DNA of 64,000 nucleotides, from the NCBI GenBank assembly GCA_022827275.1, contig JAJDTG010000011.1, positions 37,091-101,090 on the forward strand, written 5' to 3'. The notes below the pieces were generated by a model, which searched no databases, had not been told where the DNA came from, and was given only the letters and a program-made list of their open reading frames with translations. Made by a program: the position numbers and the translations under genes. Position 1 is the first letter of the stretch, and each line of letters opens with the position of its first letter. This DNA is from Candidatus Dadabacteria bacterium. GTDB taxonomy: Bacteria; Desulfobacterota_D; UBA1144; Nemesobacterales; Nemesobacteraceae. Shown piece after piece: positions 7,421-16,151 of this stretch.

Positions 7421-9125
7421 ACCGAAGGGGCTTCCTCGCATCCTTTATGAAAAGACGGGGTTCCCTCTTTCCGTTCCGGACATTAAAGCGCAGAGCAAAA
7501 ACCAGATCTATTTTTTCGGGAAGACGCTTTTGGGAAGCGTAGAACCAGATGCAGTTAAACACAGAGCCGTTCTTTTTCACCCTGAACATAACATGCTGGT
7601 TCTTAAGCAGGTTCTGACTCACCACAGAAACGGCCTTCGAGAGAAAAAGGGGCTCGGGATTTCCCTCTCCGAAAGGCGAGAGGCTTTCAATCTCAGAAAC
7701 AAGGGTGTCATCTATGGAAGCGAGGCTGATTTCTGAGTCTATATCAAGTCTGCTTTCGGGTTTCTGCCCGCTTTTTTCAAGTTCTTCTGAGAAGCGCTCC
7801 CTGAAAGAACCGATTTTTTCTTCAAGAATGGTTACCCCGGCCGCGTAAGCGTGTCCGCCGAACTCAACGAGAAGATCCCCGCACTTTGAGAGAACGGAAA
7901 ATATGTTGACCCCTCCGAAGGATCTTCCGCTTCCTCTGCCCACGCCGTTTTCATCCACCGAGATGAGAAAAGCGGGTTTTCCGCAGGATCCGGCCAGTGA
8001 GGAAGCCACAATGCCCACAACTCCCCTGTGCCATTCGCGAGACGAGAGAACAAGGGAATTGCTACTTGAGTACTCGGGCACCGATTCAACCATCCGGGTC
8101 GCGTCGCGCAGTATTTTCTCTTCAATACCGCGACGTTCGGAGTTGCGCTTGTCAAGAAATTCCGCGAGCAAAAAAGCCTCTTCTTCTCTTTCGGCGAGAA
8201 GGAGCTCAACTGCCTTGTCGGCAGAATCAAGCCTCCCCGCCGCATTTATCCTGGGACCAAGACGAAAACCAAGATCGAATACCTCTATGCCACCGTCTAT
8301 CCCACTTATCTCCTTAAGTGCCCACAAGCCCAGGCGCTTGGGACTCCGCATTCTTTTAAGACCTTCTTTCAGCATGATTCTATTCACGTTTCCCACCGGC
8401 ACGCGGTCAGAGACCGTCCCAAGCGAAACTAGATCAAGGAAATCCCCCATGTTGGGTTCTTCGACGGTCTCGAAGAATCCCTCCTCCCTCAGGGTTCTTC
8501 TAAGGGCCAGGGCCAAGTTAAACGCCACTCCGACGCCCGAAACCTCTTTTCCCGGGTACCTGCAGTCTGCCTGACGGGGATTGAGAACTGCTACAGCCTC
8601 GGGCAGCTGGCCACAGAAACTATGATGATCCGTGACTATGAAGTCCATCCCCAGCGTGCGAGCCTGCGCCACTTCATCCACGGCTGTGGTTCCGCAGTCA
8701 ACCGAGATTACGAGGCTTACCTGTTTTTGCCTAAGAGTCTTAAGCGCTTCGGAATTCACTCCGTAACCCTCTTTGAACCTGTCGGGAATATAGTAGGTAA
8801 CGTCGCAGCCGAGAGACCTAAGAAAACCCGTCAGAAGAGAGGTCGCCGTGACGCCGTCGACATCGTAGTCTCCGTAAACGGCGATTTTTTCTTTTTCGTA
8901 AACGCACCTGCAAAGGCGCGCCACCGCCTTCTCCATGCCTTTCATCAGAAAGGGAGAAGGCAGATCCGAAAGGGATGCGGAGAGAAACGCCTCGGCGTCC
9001 TCGGCGGAACTTATTCCCCGGTTTACCAGAAGTCTCGCAGTTATCGGCAGGATGCCGAGCTTTGCCGAAATCTTCTCAACCTGCCCTTTGGCAGGTTTTG
9101 CTACCACCCATCTTCTTTTCTTCAT
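7419..9125 (-). CDS. recJ: Single-stranded-DNA-specific exonuclease
   Basis: RecJ degrades single-stranded DNA 5' to 3' in recombination and mismatch repair. The 568-residue protein has the DHH phosphoesterase motifs in order: DYDVDGVTA near 82-90, VDCGT, VTDHHS, then NAAGRLD in the DHHA1 region and GGHAYAAG near the end, with a C-terminal OB-like domain. Size matches the family. It follows aroQ by about 20 bases on the same strand, and its start shows only a weak Shine-Dalgarno. Confidence 0.93.
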   Translation of the reverse strand: MKKRRWVVAKPAKGQVEKISAKLGILPITARLLVNRGISSAEDAEAFLSASLSDLPSPFLMKGMEKAVARLCRCVYEKEKIAVYGDYDVDGVTATSLLTGFLRSLGCDVTYYIPDRFKEGYGVNSEALKTLRQKQVSLVISVDCGTTAVDEVAQARTLGMDFIVTDHHSFCGQLPEAVAVLNPRQADCRYPGKEVSGVGVAFNLALALRRTLREEGFFETVEEPNMGDFLDLVSLGTVSDRVPVGNVNRIMLKEGLKRMRSPKRLGLWALKEISGIDGGIEVFDLGFRLGPRINAAGRLDSADKAVELLLAEREEEAFLLAEFLDKRNSERRGIEEKILRDATRMVESVPEYSSSNSLVLSSREWHRGVVGIVASSLAGSCGKPAFLISVDENGVGRGSGRSFGGVNIFSVLSKCGDLLVEFGGHAYAAGVTILEEKIGSFRERFSEELEKSGQKPESRLDIDSEISLASIDDTLVSEIESLSPFGEGNPEPLFLSKAVSVVSQNLLKNQHVMFRVKKNGSVFNCIWFYASQKRLPEKIDLVFALRFNVRNGKREPRLFIKDARKPLR

Positions 9126-9146
9126 AAGAATTCCACGGGGAGGAAT

Positions 9147-9602
9147 TCAGGAAGAGGCGCTTTCTTTCCTCAGATGCTCAACGAGCCCCAGAAGCCCGAG
9201 GTAATAACTGTGCGCTCTGAAGCCCGATACCACGCCGAGCGATACTCCCGAGACAAACGATTTCTGCCTGAAGTCCTCCCTTTTGTATATGTTCGAAATA
9301 TGAACTTCCACAACAGGCATTCCGGTTGAGAGTATGGCATCCCTTATGGCTACGCTTGTATGGGTATAGGCTCCGGGGTTTATGATTACTCCGTCAAACT
9401 TCCCGTAGGCATCCTGTATGGCGGTGACTATCTCCCCTTCTGAATTCGACTGAAAGAAAGAAAGTCCGACATCTCCGCCTAGAGAATCGACATTCGAAGA
9501 AAGAAAGGATTCTATCTCAGAAAGGGTAAGACTTCCGTAAATCTCAGGTTCCCTCTTGCCCAGCATGTTGAGATTCGGACCGTTGATGACAAGTATTTCC
9601 AT
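9147..9602 (-). CDS. aroQ: 3-dehydroquinate dehydratase, type II
   Basis: AroQ converts 3-dehydroquinate to 3-dehydroshikimate, the step before AroE in the shikimate pathway. The 151-residue length is typical of the dodecameric type II enzyme. Visible signatures are NGPNLNMLG (8-16) with the downstream catalytic Tyr in EIYG, the NPGAYTHTS active-site loop, and VEVHISN with the catalytic His. It lies upstream of recJ with a 21-base gap, probably in the same transcript. Confidence 0.95.
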   Translation of the reverse strand: MEILVINGPNLNMLGKREPEIYGSLTLSEIESFLSSNVDSLGGDVGLSFFQSNSEGEIVTAIQDAYGKFDGVIINPGAYTHTSVAIRDAILSTGMPVVEVHISNIYKREDFRQKSFVSGVSLGVVSGFRAHSYYLGLLGLVEHLRKESASS

Positions 9603-9660
9603 GGGACAAAATACCGGGAGTAATGATAATTAAAAGGCTGAGAAAAACCAAACGGGAGTT

Positions 9661-10272
9661 CTATTTGCCAAGAAGAACCATTATCTCTTCTCGTTTGTTT
9701 CTGTAAACCGGATTATCGGGTTCCATCTCGCAGAGAACTTCAACTATCCCCAGAGCGTCTTCGTAAAGTCCCTGAGAAACGTAGAGGTTAAGCATCGTGT
9801 CCGTTTCGAAAACTCCGGCCCGCGGCTTGCTTTTCTCTTCCGGCTCCGGGGAAGGTTCTTCGGGCTTCCTGGCATCATCCCTCCGGCGCCATGGATCCGG
9901 AACGGGTGACAGGGCGACCCTGAAGGCTTCGGCTGTTCTACCCGCGCTTTTGTATATATGTATCAACAAGTCTGAAGCCTGAGTGTTCCGGTGATCCAGA
10001 GAAAGTGCTTCTCTGAGTTCCTCCTCCGCAGAAGCAGCATTCCAGCACATAAGATGCGCCTTGGCCAGAATGAGTCTCGCCCGGCTGCTATCACCTTTTT
10101 TTTCCGTAAAATCGGAGACCGTGCGCCTCGCCTTGGTCACCTCTCCAAGCGCGAGATGAACTTCCGCCAGCGCAAGAAGCGAATCGGAATCGGGAAACAT
10201 CCTCAAGGTATATTCGTACTTTTCCTTGAGCGCTTCAAGCTCACGCTGGCTCAGAGTCTTAAGCTCGTCCAT
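9661..10272 (-). CDS. Tetratricopeptide repeat protein
   Basis: This 203-residue soluble protein has no signal peptide. Its N-terminal two thirds read as helical TPR-like repeats (for example PDSDSLLALAEVHLALGEV and SRARLILAKAHL). A charged Pro/Glu/Lys-rich linker (about 128-152) follows, then one more repeat (LYVSQGLYEDALGIVEVL). TPRs mediate protein-protein contact; no specific partner is evident. It lies between murJ and aroQ, with a 160-base gap before it that holds no recognisable gene. A chaperone or assembly role in the cell envelope would be a guess from context only. Confidence 0.75.
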   Translation of the reverse strand: MDELKTLSQRELEALKEKYEYTLRMFPDSDSLLALAEVHLALGEVTKARRTVSDFTEKKGDSSRARLILAKAHLMCWNAASAEEELREALSLDHRNTQASDLLIHIYKSAGRTAEAFRVALSPVPDPWRRRDDARKPEEPSPEPEEKSKPRAGVFETDTMLNLYVSQGLYEDALGIVEVLCEMEPDNPVYRNKREEIMVLLGK

Positions 10273-10417
10273 AAGCCTTGTTACTTTTACAAATCCCGGT
10301 AATCGCCACGCCTTTTCTCAATCCACTTCGAGCAAGAGTATACGCAGAGATCGAATCGGCACCACTTTACCAAGAATACCGCAATGCGGCGGGGCGAACA
10401 ACACTAACAGAGATGCC

Positions 10418-10432
10418 GCTGCGGCTCGCAGC
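10418..10432 (-). terminator. Hairpin at the murJ stop codon
   Basis: GCTGCG-AGC-CGCAGC forms a perfect 6-bp stem with a three-base loop immediately after the murJ stop on the minus strand. The tail is only moderately T-rich (GGCATCTCTGTTAGTGTTGTT), so this is a weak terminator or a 3'-end stabiliser. Confidence 0.35.
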
Positions 10433-11985
10433 TACCCTCTTTTCAGAAAAGAAAACATCTCCACTTCCTTTATACCGACGAGTCTGGCGAGCAGAAAATA
10501 GAGTATAACGCCTAAACCCACCGAGGCGGCCATAACCAGCGCCTTGTCAAGAGAAAAACCGGTTTCGCTCCAAGTAGAAAAACCGGCGATGGCACTTACC
10601 GCAAAACCCATGATTACTGCGATCGCGAGAATCTTGAGCGAAAAGGAGAGGATATCGCGAGAGAGGAAATGTCCCAGGCGGCCATTCAGCAGGATGACCA
10701 GTAGAACAAAGTTCGCCACCGAGGAAATTGAACTCGCAAGTGCAAGACCTAAGTGATCAAGCGAGAAAACGAACCCCAGAACGAACCCGCAGACCGCATT
10801 CAGCAGGAAACAGAAAAATGCCACCTTGACCGGCGTCTTCGTGTCCTGAAGGGCGAAAAAAGCGGGCACGGTGATTCGAATTCCTCCCACCGCGAAAAGA
10901 CCGAGTCCGTAACCCAGGATGGCCTGGGAAGTATTTATAACCGCCGCGTAATCAAACTGGCCATGCTGGTAAAGAAAGTTGCAGAGGGGCACCCGCAGAG
11001 CTACTATTCCGACCATTGCGGGCACCATTATAAACAGCATGCGCCTGAGGGAACGCTGATATTCCGCACCGAAGCCCCCGTAATCCTCCCTCGCCGCGTA
11101 GCCTGAGAGCGCGGGAAGCGTAACGGTCGCCAGGGAAACGGCCACAACCCCGAGGGGAAACTCTATTATCCTCTCCGCGAAATAAAGGTAGGAAACGGTT
11201 CCCTCGGACATAAAGGACGCATACTGGGTGTTTACGAGTATATTGAGATTGTAGACCGCTATTCCGAAAAGCTGAGGGAACATGAGAAAGGCAAGTCTCC
11301 TGACCGCAGGGTGATTAAGGGTTTTCGCAAAGCCGAACATGAATTTTTCTTTGCGAAGATAAAACAGGTGGAGCAGCAACTGCAGCACCCCCCCGCCAAG
11401 GACCCCGAAGCAGAGAGAAGCTATAGGCACTTCAAATTCCCTGTAGAGAAACAGGGCGCTTGCTATTATGCACAGGTTGAAAAGAACCGGAGAGAAGGCT
11501 GGAGCGAAGAAATGTCGTACAGAGTTAAGGATCCCCATCGCGAGAGCCGTAAGAGATATAAAAAGTACGTAGGGGAAAATAAGTCTGTTAAGATAGACCG
11601 CCAGATCGAAAGTCTTTTCATCGAATCCATAGGCGAAGAGCTTCACCAACCAGGGGGAAAAAATTACCCCCAGCACCACGACTAAAACGAGAAGGATGAA
11701 AAGCACGGTGAATGCGGAACGCAGGGCGTCCCTTGCCCCCCGCCTGTCCCCTGATTCAAGGTACTGAGAGAATATGGGTACGAAAATCGCCGCCAGGGAA
11801 CCTTCGGCAAAAAGGCGTCGCAGCAGATTGGGGATACGGAACGCAACGTAAAAGGCGTCGGTCTGGAAGCCCGCTCCGAAAAGCGCCGCCACCACGACGT
11901 CCCGCAGGTATCCGACGATTCTGCTCAATAAGGTAAGAAAACTTACTAACCCCCACTTGCGCTTATGGTCTTCCCTTGTTTCCAT
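10432..11985 (-). CDS. murJ: Lipid II flippase, MVF family
   Basis: MurJ flips lipid II across the inner membrane for peptidoglycan synthesis. The roughly 517-residue protein has about 14 membrane segments and the family N-terminus: LLSRIVGYLRDVVVAALFGAG, then FYVAFRIPNLLRRLFAEGS (which contains the pore arginines) and FVPIFSQYLE. I prefer the ATG at 11985, with the GGAGGG-CTAG-GG region just before it, over the longer start at 12039, which would overlap the upstream gene by 46 bases. Its neighbourhood beside the dcw cluster fits a wall-synthesis role. Confidence 0.93.
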   Translation of the reverse strand: METREDHKRKWGLVSFLTLLSRIVGYLRDVVVAALFGAGFQTDAFYVAFRIPNLLRRLFAEGSLAAIFVPIFSQYLESGDRRGARDALRSAFTVLFILLVLVVVLGVIFSPWLVKLFAYGFDEKTFDLAVYLNRLIFPYVLFISLTALAMGILNSVRHFFAPAFSPVLFNLCIIASALFLYREFEVPIASLCFGVLGGGVLQLLLHLFYLRKEKFMFGFAKTLNHPAVRRLAFLMFPQLFGIAVYNLNILVNTQYASFMSEGTVSYLYFAERIIEFPLGVVAVSLATVTLPALSGYAAREDYGGFGAEYQRSLRRMLFIMVPAMVGIVALRVPLCNFLYQHGQFDYAAVINTSQAILGYGLGLFAVGGIRITVPAFFALQDTKTPVKVAFFCFLLNAVCGFVLGFVFSLDHLGLALASSISSVANFVLLVILLNGRLGHFLSRDILSFSLKILAIAVIMGFAVSAIAGFSTWSETGFSLDKALVMAASVGLGVILYFLLARLVGIKEVEMFSFLKRG

Positions 11986-11992
11986 AAAAACC

Positions 11993-12232
11993 CTAGCCCT
12001 CCGGCAGGTCGTCGCTCTCGGGAGGGTCGACAAACTCAAACTCTACTTCCCCTCTGAGCGCTTCCAGCACCCCGCGCGTTTCCGAAGTGAGTTCAGGGGT
12101 GGTAATCACCTTTACTATCATTTCTTTGGGAATCTCGGTCCTCACCCACATCAGATGTCCGTAGGTACCGAGTATCGCCTGTAAAAGGACATTGGAACTC
12201 CTGTCCGCAAGTTTTATAAAGAAAACAGACAT
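11993..12232 (-). CDS. DUF4911-like small protein
   Basis: The conserved part of this frame (about 79 residues from MSVFFIKLADRSS) resembles DUF4911, a short alpha/beta domain of unknown function often found near murJ or wall genes. Typical features are the first strand, an LLQAILGTYGHLMWVRT segment, and a C-terminal EALRGEV helix followed by an acidic tail. The frame stays open upstream to a TTG at 12415 and includes an ATG at 12376. That extension is AT-rich and has no Shine-Dalgarno, so I favour the internal ATG. It ends eight bases before murJ, so the two are probably cotranscribed. Confidence 0.55.
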   Translation of the reverse strand: MSVFFIKLADRSSNVLLQAILGTYGHLMWVRTEIPKEMIVKVITTPELTSETRGVLEALRGEVEFEFVDPPESDDLPEG

Positions 12233-12448
12233 TTTTTCTGAAGTAACCCCATATAAAATCTCATCTTCCAAACCATCATGTCCCCGGATGAGAGTATATA
12301 CAAAATAAGGCAACAAGTAGAATTGCAGCCCCAACGGATAGTATCTTTTCTTAAGCTCCCTCACAGCATCATCCATTATTAAAGTAATATCTAGCCTTAT
12401 GTTTTTACCGCTCAAACACTGAAAAGATTAACTATTTCAAAATGTTAC

Positions 12449-12475
12449 TTGACTTTTTGCATGTTTTTTTATAAT
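12449..12475 (+). promoter_or_regulatory. Promoter of the dcw cluster
   Basis: TTGACT (12449-12454) and TATAAT (12470-12475) stand about 15-16 bases apart, just upstream of TGGCA repeats and about 60 bases before mraZ. Spacing is slightly short, but this is the only good hexamer pair in the divergent region between the DUF4911-like gene and mraZ. Confidence 0.55.
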
Positions 12476-12483
12476 TTATGAAT

Positions 12484-12529
12484 TGGCATGGCAGGAATAT
12501 ATTATGGCATATAATGGCAGAAGATAGCA
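12484..12529 (+). promoter_or_regulatory. Putative MraZ-binding repeats
   Basis: TGGCA occurs at 12484, 12489, 12505 and 12515, with an imperfect TAGCA at 12525. The last three are on a 10-base period. In studied bacteria MraZ binds TGGGN-type direct repeats with the same 10-base period just upstream of its own gene. The placement between the promoter and mraZ fits an autoregulatory operator with a shifted consensus; binding itself is inferred. Confidence 0.5.
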
Positions 12530-12533
12530 TAAA

Positions 12534-12980
12534 ATGTTCAGAGGAAGATACGAACACACTATGACCAAGACCGGAAGGGTCAGTATTCCTTCAAAGTTCA
12601 GGGAGGTCTGCAGGAAGAAATATTCTGATGAGACCTTCGTAATCACTAACTTTGACCGCTACCTCATCGCTTACCCAATGAGGGAATGGAACGATCTCGA
12701 AAAAAAGCTTTCCAAGATATCCATAACCGACAGCAAGGTAACCTCTTCAATACGCTATCTGATGGGAAATGCGGTTGACTGCCCCGTAGACAACCAAGGA
12801 AGAGTTCTGATTCCTCAGTCTCTACGCTCATACGCCACCATCGAAACTGAAGTCGTTCTGGTAGGCATGCTGAAAAAAATAGAAATATGGTCAAAGGAGG
12901 TATGGGAGAAAGAAAACGGCTCAGGGGCATTTGAGACTTTCATACAAAGCACGGAGGTGCTCGCCGGATATGGACTCTAA
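12534..12980 (+). CDS. mraZ: Transcriptional regulator / division protein MraZ
   Basis: MraZ is a DNA-binding protein with two AbrB-like (SpoVT-like) domains that represses its own dcw operon in several bacteria. The 148-residue length is typical. Both domain signatures are visible: FRGRYEHTMTKTGRVSIPSKFR at the N-terminus and a second copy around VDNQGRVLIPQSLR (near 87-100). It is the first gene of the cluster and carries TGGCA repeats in front. No strong Shine-Dalgarno precedes the ATG. rsmH begins within its last 11 bases. Confidence 0.95.
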   Translation: MFRGRYEHTMTKTGRVSIPSKFREVCRKKYSDETFVITNFDRYLIAYPMREWNDLEKKLSKISITDSKVTSSIRYLMGNAVDCPVDNQGRVLIPQSLRSYATIETEVVLVGMLKKIEIWSKEVWEKENGSGAFETFIQSTEVLAGYGL

Positions 12981-13944
12981 GAAAATAAGAGCCGCGGACG
13001 CAAGTTCTGAGCCGCAGGAACAGTTCCACTCCCCGGTCATGGCAAAAGAGGTAGTTGAATATCTCGACCCGCCGGAAGGCGCAGTCGTGGTCGATGCAAC
13101 TGTGGGCCTCGGCGGACACTCCGAACACATTCTTAACGAATACCCTTCAATATCAAAGCTGATAGGCATGGATGTCGATCAGGCAACGATCTCTCTCGCA
13201 AAAGGCAGGCTTTCCGCGGAAAAAGTAGAGATAGTGAACAGAAACTTCATACACATTAAAAACACGGTCAATTCCATGGGAATAGAATACGTGGACGGCA
13301 TCGTCGCCGACTTGGGGATTTCCTCTTTCCAGCTCGAACGCAGCGGCAAGGGATTCAGCTTCAACAGAAACGAGTTCCTCGACATGAGGATGGACGCGGG
13401 TCTTCAGTTCTCCGCCTACGATCTTGTAAACGAAATGAAAAGCGAAGAGCTTGAATACATACTGAAAGAATACGGCGAAGAGAAGTTCGCGCGGAGAATC
13501 GCTAACTCGATAGTGAAAAGCAGAGTGAAAAAGCCCATACAGACTTCCTTCGAACTGGCCTCGATAATATCGAACTCAATTCCCAAGAAGTTTCATCCGA
13601 AAAAAACGCATCCAGCAACCAAGACTTTTCAGGCACTTCGTATCTCGATCAACAACGAACTCGACAACCTGGCAATCTTCATTGAAGAAGCCGTGAAGAT
13701 CCTCCATACAGGAGCGAGGCTGGTGATCATCTCCTTTCACTCGCTTGAAGACAGAATAGTTAAGAACATGTTCAGAAAATTCGACTCCCCGTGTGCCTGT
13801 CCTCCGGACCTTCCTATGTGCGCATGCGGAAGAGTTCAGCAGGTAAGAAGGGTGACCCGCTCGGTCGTAAGGCCCGGAAAAAGAGAAGTGGCGGAGAATC
13901 CCAGGGCTAGAAGTTCAAAAATGAGAGTAGCAGAGGGGGCATAG
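12970..13944 (+). CDS. rsmH: 16S rRNA (cytosine-1402-N4)-methyltransferase
   Basis: RsmH (MraW) N4-methylates C1402 of 16S rRNA in the ribosomal P site. I place the start at ATG 12970, overlapping the mraZ end by 11 bases and following GGAGGT, instead of the open-frame start at 12931. This leaves 324 residues. The FHSPVM motif, DATVGLGGHS (SAM-binding loop), DGIVADLGISSFQL, MRMD, LRISINNEL and FHSLEDRIVK are all present, as is a Cys-rich PCACPPDLPMCACG segment near the C-terminus. It is the second gene of the dcw operon. Confidence 0.94.
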   Translation: MDSKKIRAADASSEPQEQFHSPVMAKEVVEYLDPPEGAVVVDATVGLGGHSEHILNEYPSISKLIGMDVDQATISLAKGRLSAEKVEIVNRNFIHIKNTVNSMGIEYVDGIVADLGISSFQLERSGKGFSFNRNEFLDMRMDAGLQFSAYDLVNEMKSEELEYILKEYGEEKFARRIANSIVKSRVKKPIQTSFELASIISNSIPKKFHPKKTHPATKTFQALRISINNELDNLAIFIEEAVKILHTGARLVIISFHSLEDRIVKNMFRKFDSPCACPPDLPMCACGRVQQVRRVTRSVVRPGKREVAENPRARSSKMRVAEGA

Positions 13945-13950
13945 CCACAA

Positions 13951-14274
13951 ATGAGAAAAAAACTTGCTGTAAGGAAAAAAAGAGAGAGAAGATTTCCTCT
14001 GAGCACCGCGATCATTCTCGGGGTCTTGCTTGTAACAGCCCTTTGCCTTCTGCGCGTCAAGATTGAACACACGAGAACCGGTTACGAGATCTCGAGGAAC
14101 AAGGAAAAGGAAATGGAGCTCATAAAGGAGGGCCAGATTCTTAGCTACGAACTCTCGAAGCTAAAGTCTCCCGAATTTCTGGAACCCGTGGCGAAGAAAA
14201 TGGGTTTCAGGTTCGCAACTTATAAAGACGTCGTTTTCGTTGAAGAGGTAGTGCTTGCTGGAAGGGCAGAATGA
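13951..14274 (+). CDS. ftsL: Cell division protein FtsL-like
   Basis: FtsL is a small bitopic divisome protein that pairs with FtsB and FtsQ and helps recruit FtsW/FtsI. This 107-residue protein has a basic N-terminus (MRKKLAVRKKRERR), one membrane helix (STAIILGVLLVTALCLL, about 18-34) and a coiled-coil periplasmic part. FtsL is poorly conserved in sequence, so the call rests mainly on topology, length and its position between rsmH and ftsI. It overlaps ftsI by four bases. An FtsB-like partner is encoded at 55.3-55.6 kb. Confidence 0.82.
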   Translation: MRKKLAVRKKRERRFPLSTAIILGVLLVTALCLLRVKIEHTRTGYEISRNKEKEMELIKEGQILSYELSKLKSPEFLEPVAKKMGFRFATYKDVVFVEEVVLAGRAE

Positions 14275-16151
14275 GGAAGTCAAAAAAAGGAAAATGGAAA
14301 TTTTATATCACCACGATTTTTATCACCGGCCTTTTTGTGGCTCTGGGGTACAGATCCTTTGAACTCCAGGTACTCCAAAGCGAGAAGCTCTCCGCCGGGG
14401 CTAAGAAACAGCACAGCAGGGTTTACAAGATGCCTCCGGTACGGGGAACCCTGTTTGACCGGAATAAAAAGCCTCTGGCCACAAGCATCTGGGCAACTTC
14501 GATCTATCTGAATCCCAAGGAAGTAAAAAACCCAGACAAACTTGCACGGGCGCTATCGAAACCACTAGGTCTGTCTCGCAAGAAGTTGGTCAGTCTTACG
14601 CGTTCTAACAAGCCCTTTGTATGGATTAAAAGAGGGGAAGATCCCGGGACAGCAAAAAAGATAGAGGCCATGGATCTTTCGGGAGTCGGTTTCGCCGAGG
14701 AACCAAAAAGAATTTACCCCAACGGTTCCCTGCTCGGACAGGCGATTGGATTTACCAACGTAGATCTTAAGGGAGTGGATGGTCTTGAATACAGCTTCGA
14801 AAAGATGCTTGCCGGCAAACCCGCCACGGCGAGGATCAGAACCGACGGCAGGGGGAACAGTATATCTGATGTCCTGCTAAATGCGAAAGAACAGTCTACA
14901 AAGGGGAACGATGTGCTGCTTACCGTGGATTCCAATATACAGCACATAGCGGAAGCCGCCCTCGAGGAAGGTATAAAAAAAATAAAAGCGGATAGGGGAG
15001 CCATCCTCCTGATGAATCCTCAAACTGGTGAGATACTCTCCATGGCCTCCTATCCGTTTTTTGATCCCAACCGCTTCGGCGAGTTTCCCCAGAAAACAAG
15101 AAAGAATCTCCCCGTGTGGATGTCTTTCGAGCCCGGTTCAACGTTGAAGGTATTTTTGGCGGCAACGCTGCTTGAAGAAAAAATGGGGGATGAGAATACC
15201 GAGTACGACTGTGAAAACGGAAAGCGGAGAATCGGCCCGAAAGTAATAAAAGACGTCCACGGCCACGGAATTCTGACGGTTTCCGAGACCATAACGTATT
15301 CAAGCAACATATGCGCCTGGAAAATGGGTGAAACACTGGGAAAGAAAAAACTTCACGACTCGCTCAGGAATTTCGGTTTTGGAAAAACGGTCGGAGTGGA
15401 CCTTCCCGGGGAAGCCAGAGGGAGAATACAGAATCTAAAAAACTGGGGAGATATAGAGCTGGCGACGATATCGTTCGGACAGGGAATATCAGTAACGGCA
15501 ATCCAGCTGGCGACCGCACTTTCGAGCATCGCAAATGACGGATATCTGATGAAACCCTATATCGTGAAGAAAATAGTCTCGCCTGAGGGCAAGGTTCTCA
15601 TGGAAAGAAGACCGGAGCTTGTTAAAAGAGTCATTTCCTACGATACGGCTTCGAAGGTCACCGGAATCCTTGAACAGGTAGTAGAAAACGGCACGGGGAA
15701 AAACGCCAGTATTCCAGGCTACAGAGTCGCTGGAAAAACAGGCACGGCACAGATGCCCAATCCGCAAACCGGCACTTACTACGAAAACAGATATCTTTCG
15801 TCGTTTATCGGTTTCGCCCCCGCTGAAGACCCCCGTCTTGCTCTCGTCGTAATTGTCGAGAACCCCAGAAAAGATAACTACGGAGGGATAGTCGCTGCGC
15901 CTATTTTCAAGTCCATAACCGAGAAAGTTCTGTTTTACATGCAAATACCTCCACGCGAGGAAAAAATTGAAGAGATGGTCATGCCGGACATGGTGAACAA
16001 AAGCGCAAGGGCCGTCATGAAGTGGGCAGAGAAGGAAGAAGTGTCGGTCAGGTTCATAGGAAACGGCTATGTGGTCAGCCAGTATCCGCCTTCGGGAAAA
16101 AAGATAAGAAGAGGAACGGACTGCACTTTTACCCTTAAGCAGAACATATGA
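14271..16151 (+). CDS. ftsI: Penicillin-binding protein, septal transpeptidase
   Basis: FtsI crosslinks septal peptidoglycan in the periplasm, working with FtsW. The 626-residue protein has an N-terminal membrane anchor (YITTIFITGLFVALGYRSF) and a PBP dimerisation domain beginning RGTLFDRNKKPLA. The transpeptidase domain shows the active-site STLK (FEPGSTLKVF), the SSN motif (YSSNICAW) and KTGTAQ. A C-terminal PASTA-like domain is visible (VVSQYPPSGKKIRRG). It overlaps ftsL and murE by four bases on each side. Confidence 0.94.
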   Translation: MRKSKKGKWKFYITTIFITGLFVALGYRSFELQVLQSEKLSAGAKKQHSRVYKMPPVRGTLFDRNKKPLATSIWATSIYLNPKEVKNPDKLARALSKPLGLSRKKLVSLTRSNKPFVWIKRGEDPGTAKKIEAMDLSGVGFAEEPKRIYPNGSLLGQAIGFTNVDLKGVDGLEYSFEKMLAGKPATARIRTDGRGNSISDVLLNAKEQSTKGNDVLLTVDSNIQHIAEAALEEGIKKIKADRGAILLMNPQTGEILSMASYPFFDPNRFGEFPQKTRKNLPVWMSFEPGSTLKVFLAATLLEEKMGDENTEYDCENGKRRIGPKVIKDVHGHGILTVSETITYSSNICAWKMGETLGKKKLHDSLRNFGFGKTVGVDLPGEARGRIQNLKNWGDIELATISFGQGISVTAIQLATALSSIANDGYLMKPYIVKKIVSPEGKVLMERRPELVKRVISYDTASKVTGILEQVVENGTGKNASIPGYRVAGKTGTAQMPNPQTGTYYENRYLSSFIGFAPAEDPRLALVVIVENPRKDNYGGIVAAPIFKSITEKVLFYMQIPPREEKIEEMVMPDMVNKSARAVMKWAEKEEVSVRFIGNGYVVSQYPPSGKKIRRGTDCTFTLKQNI

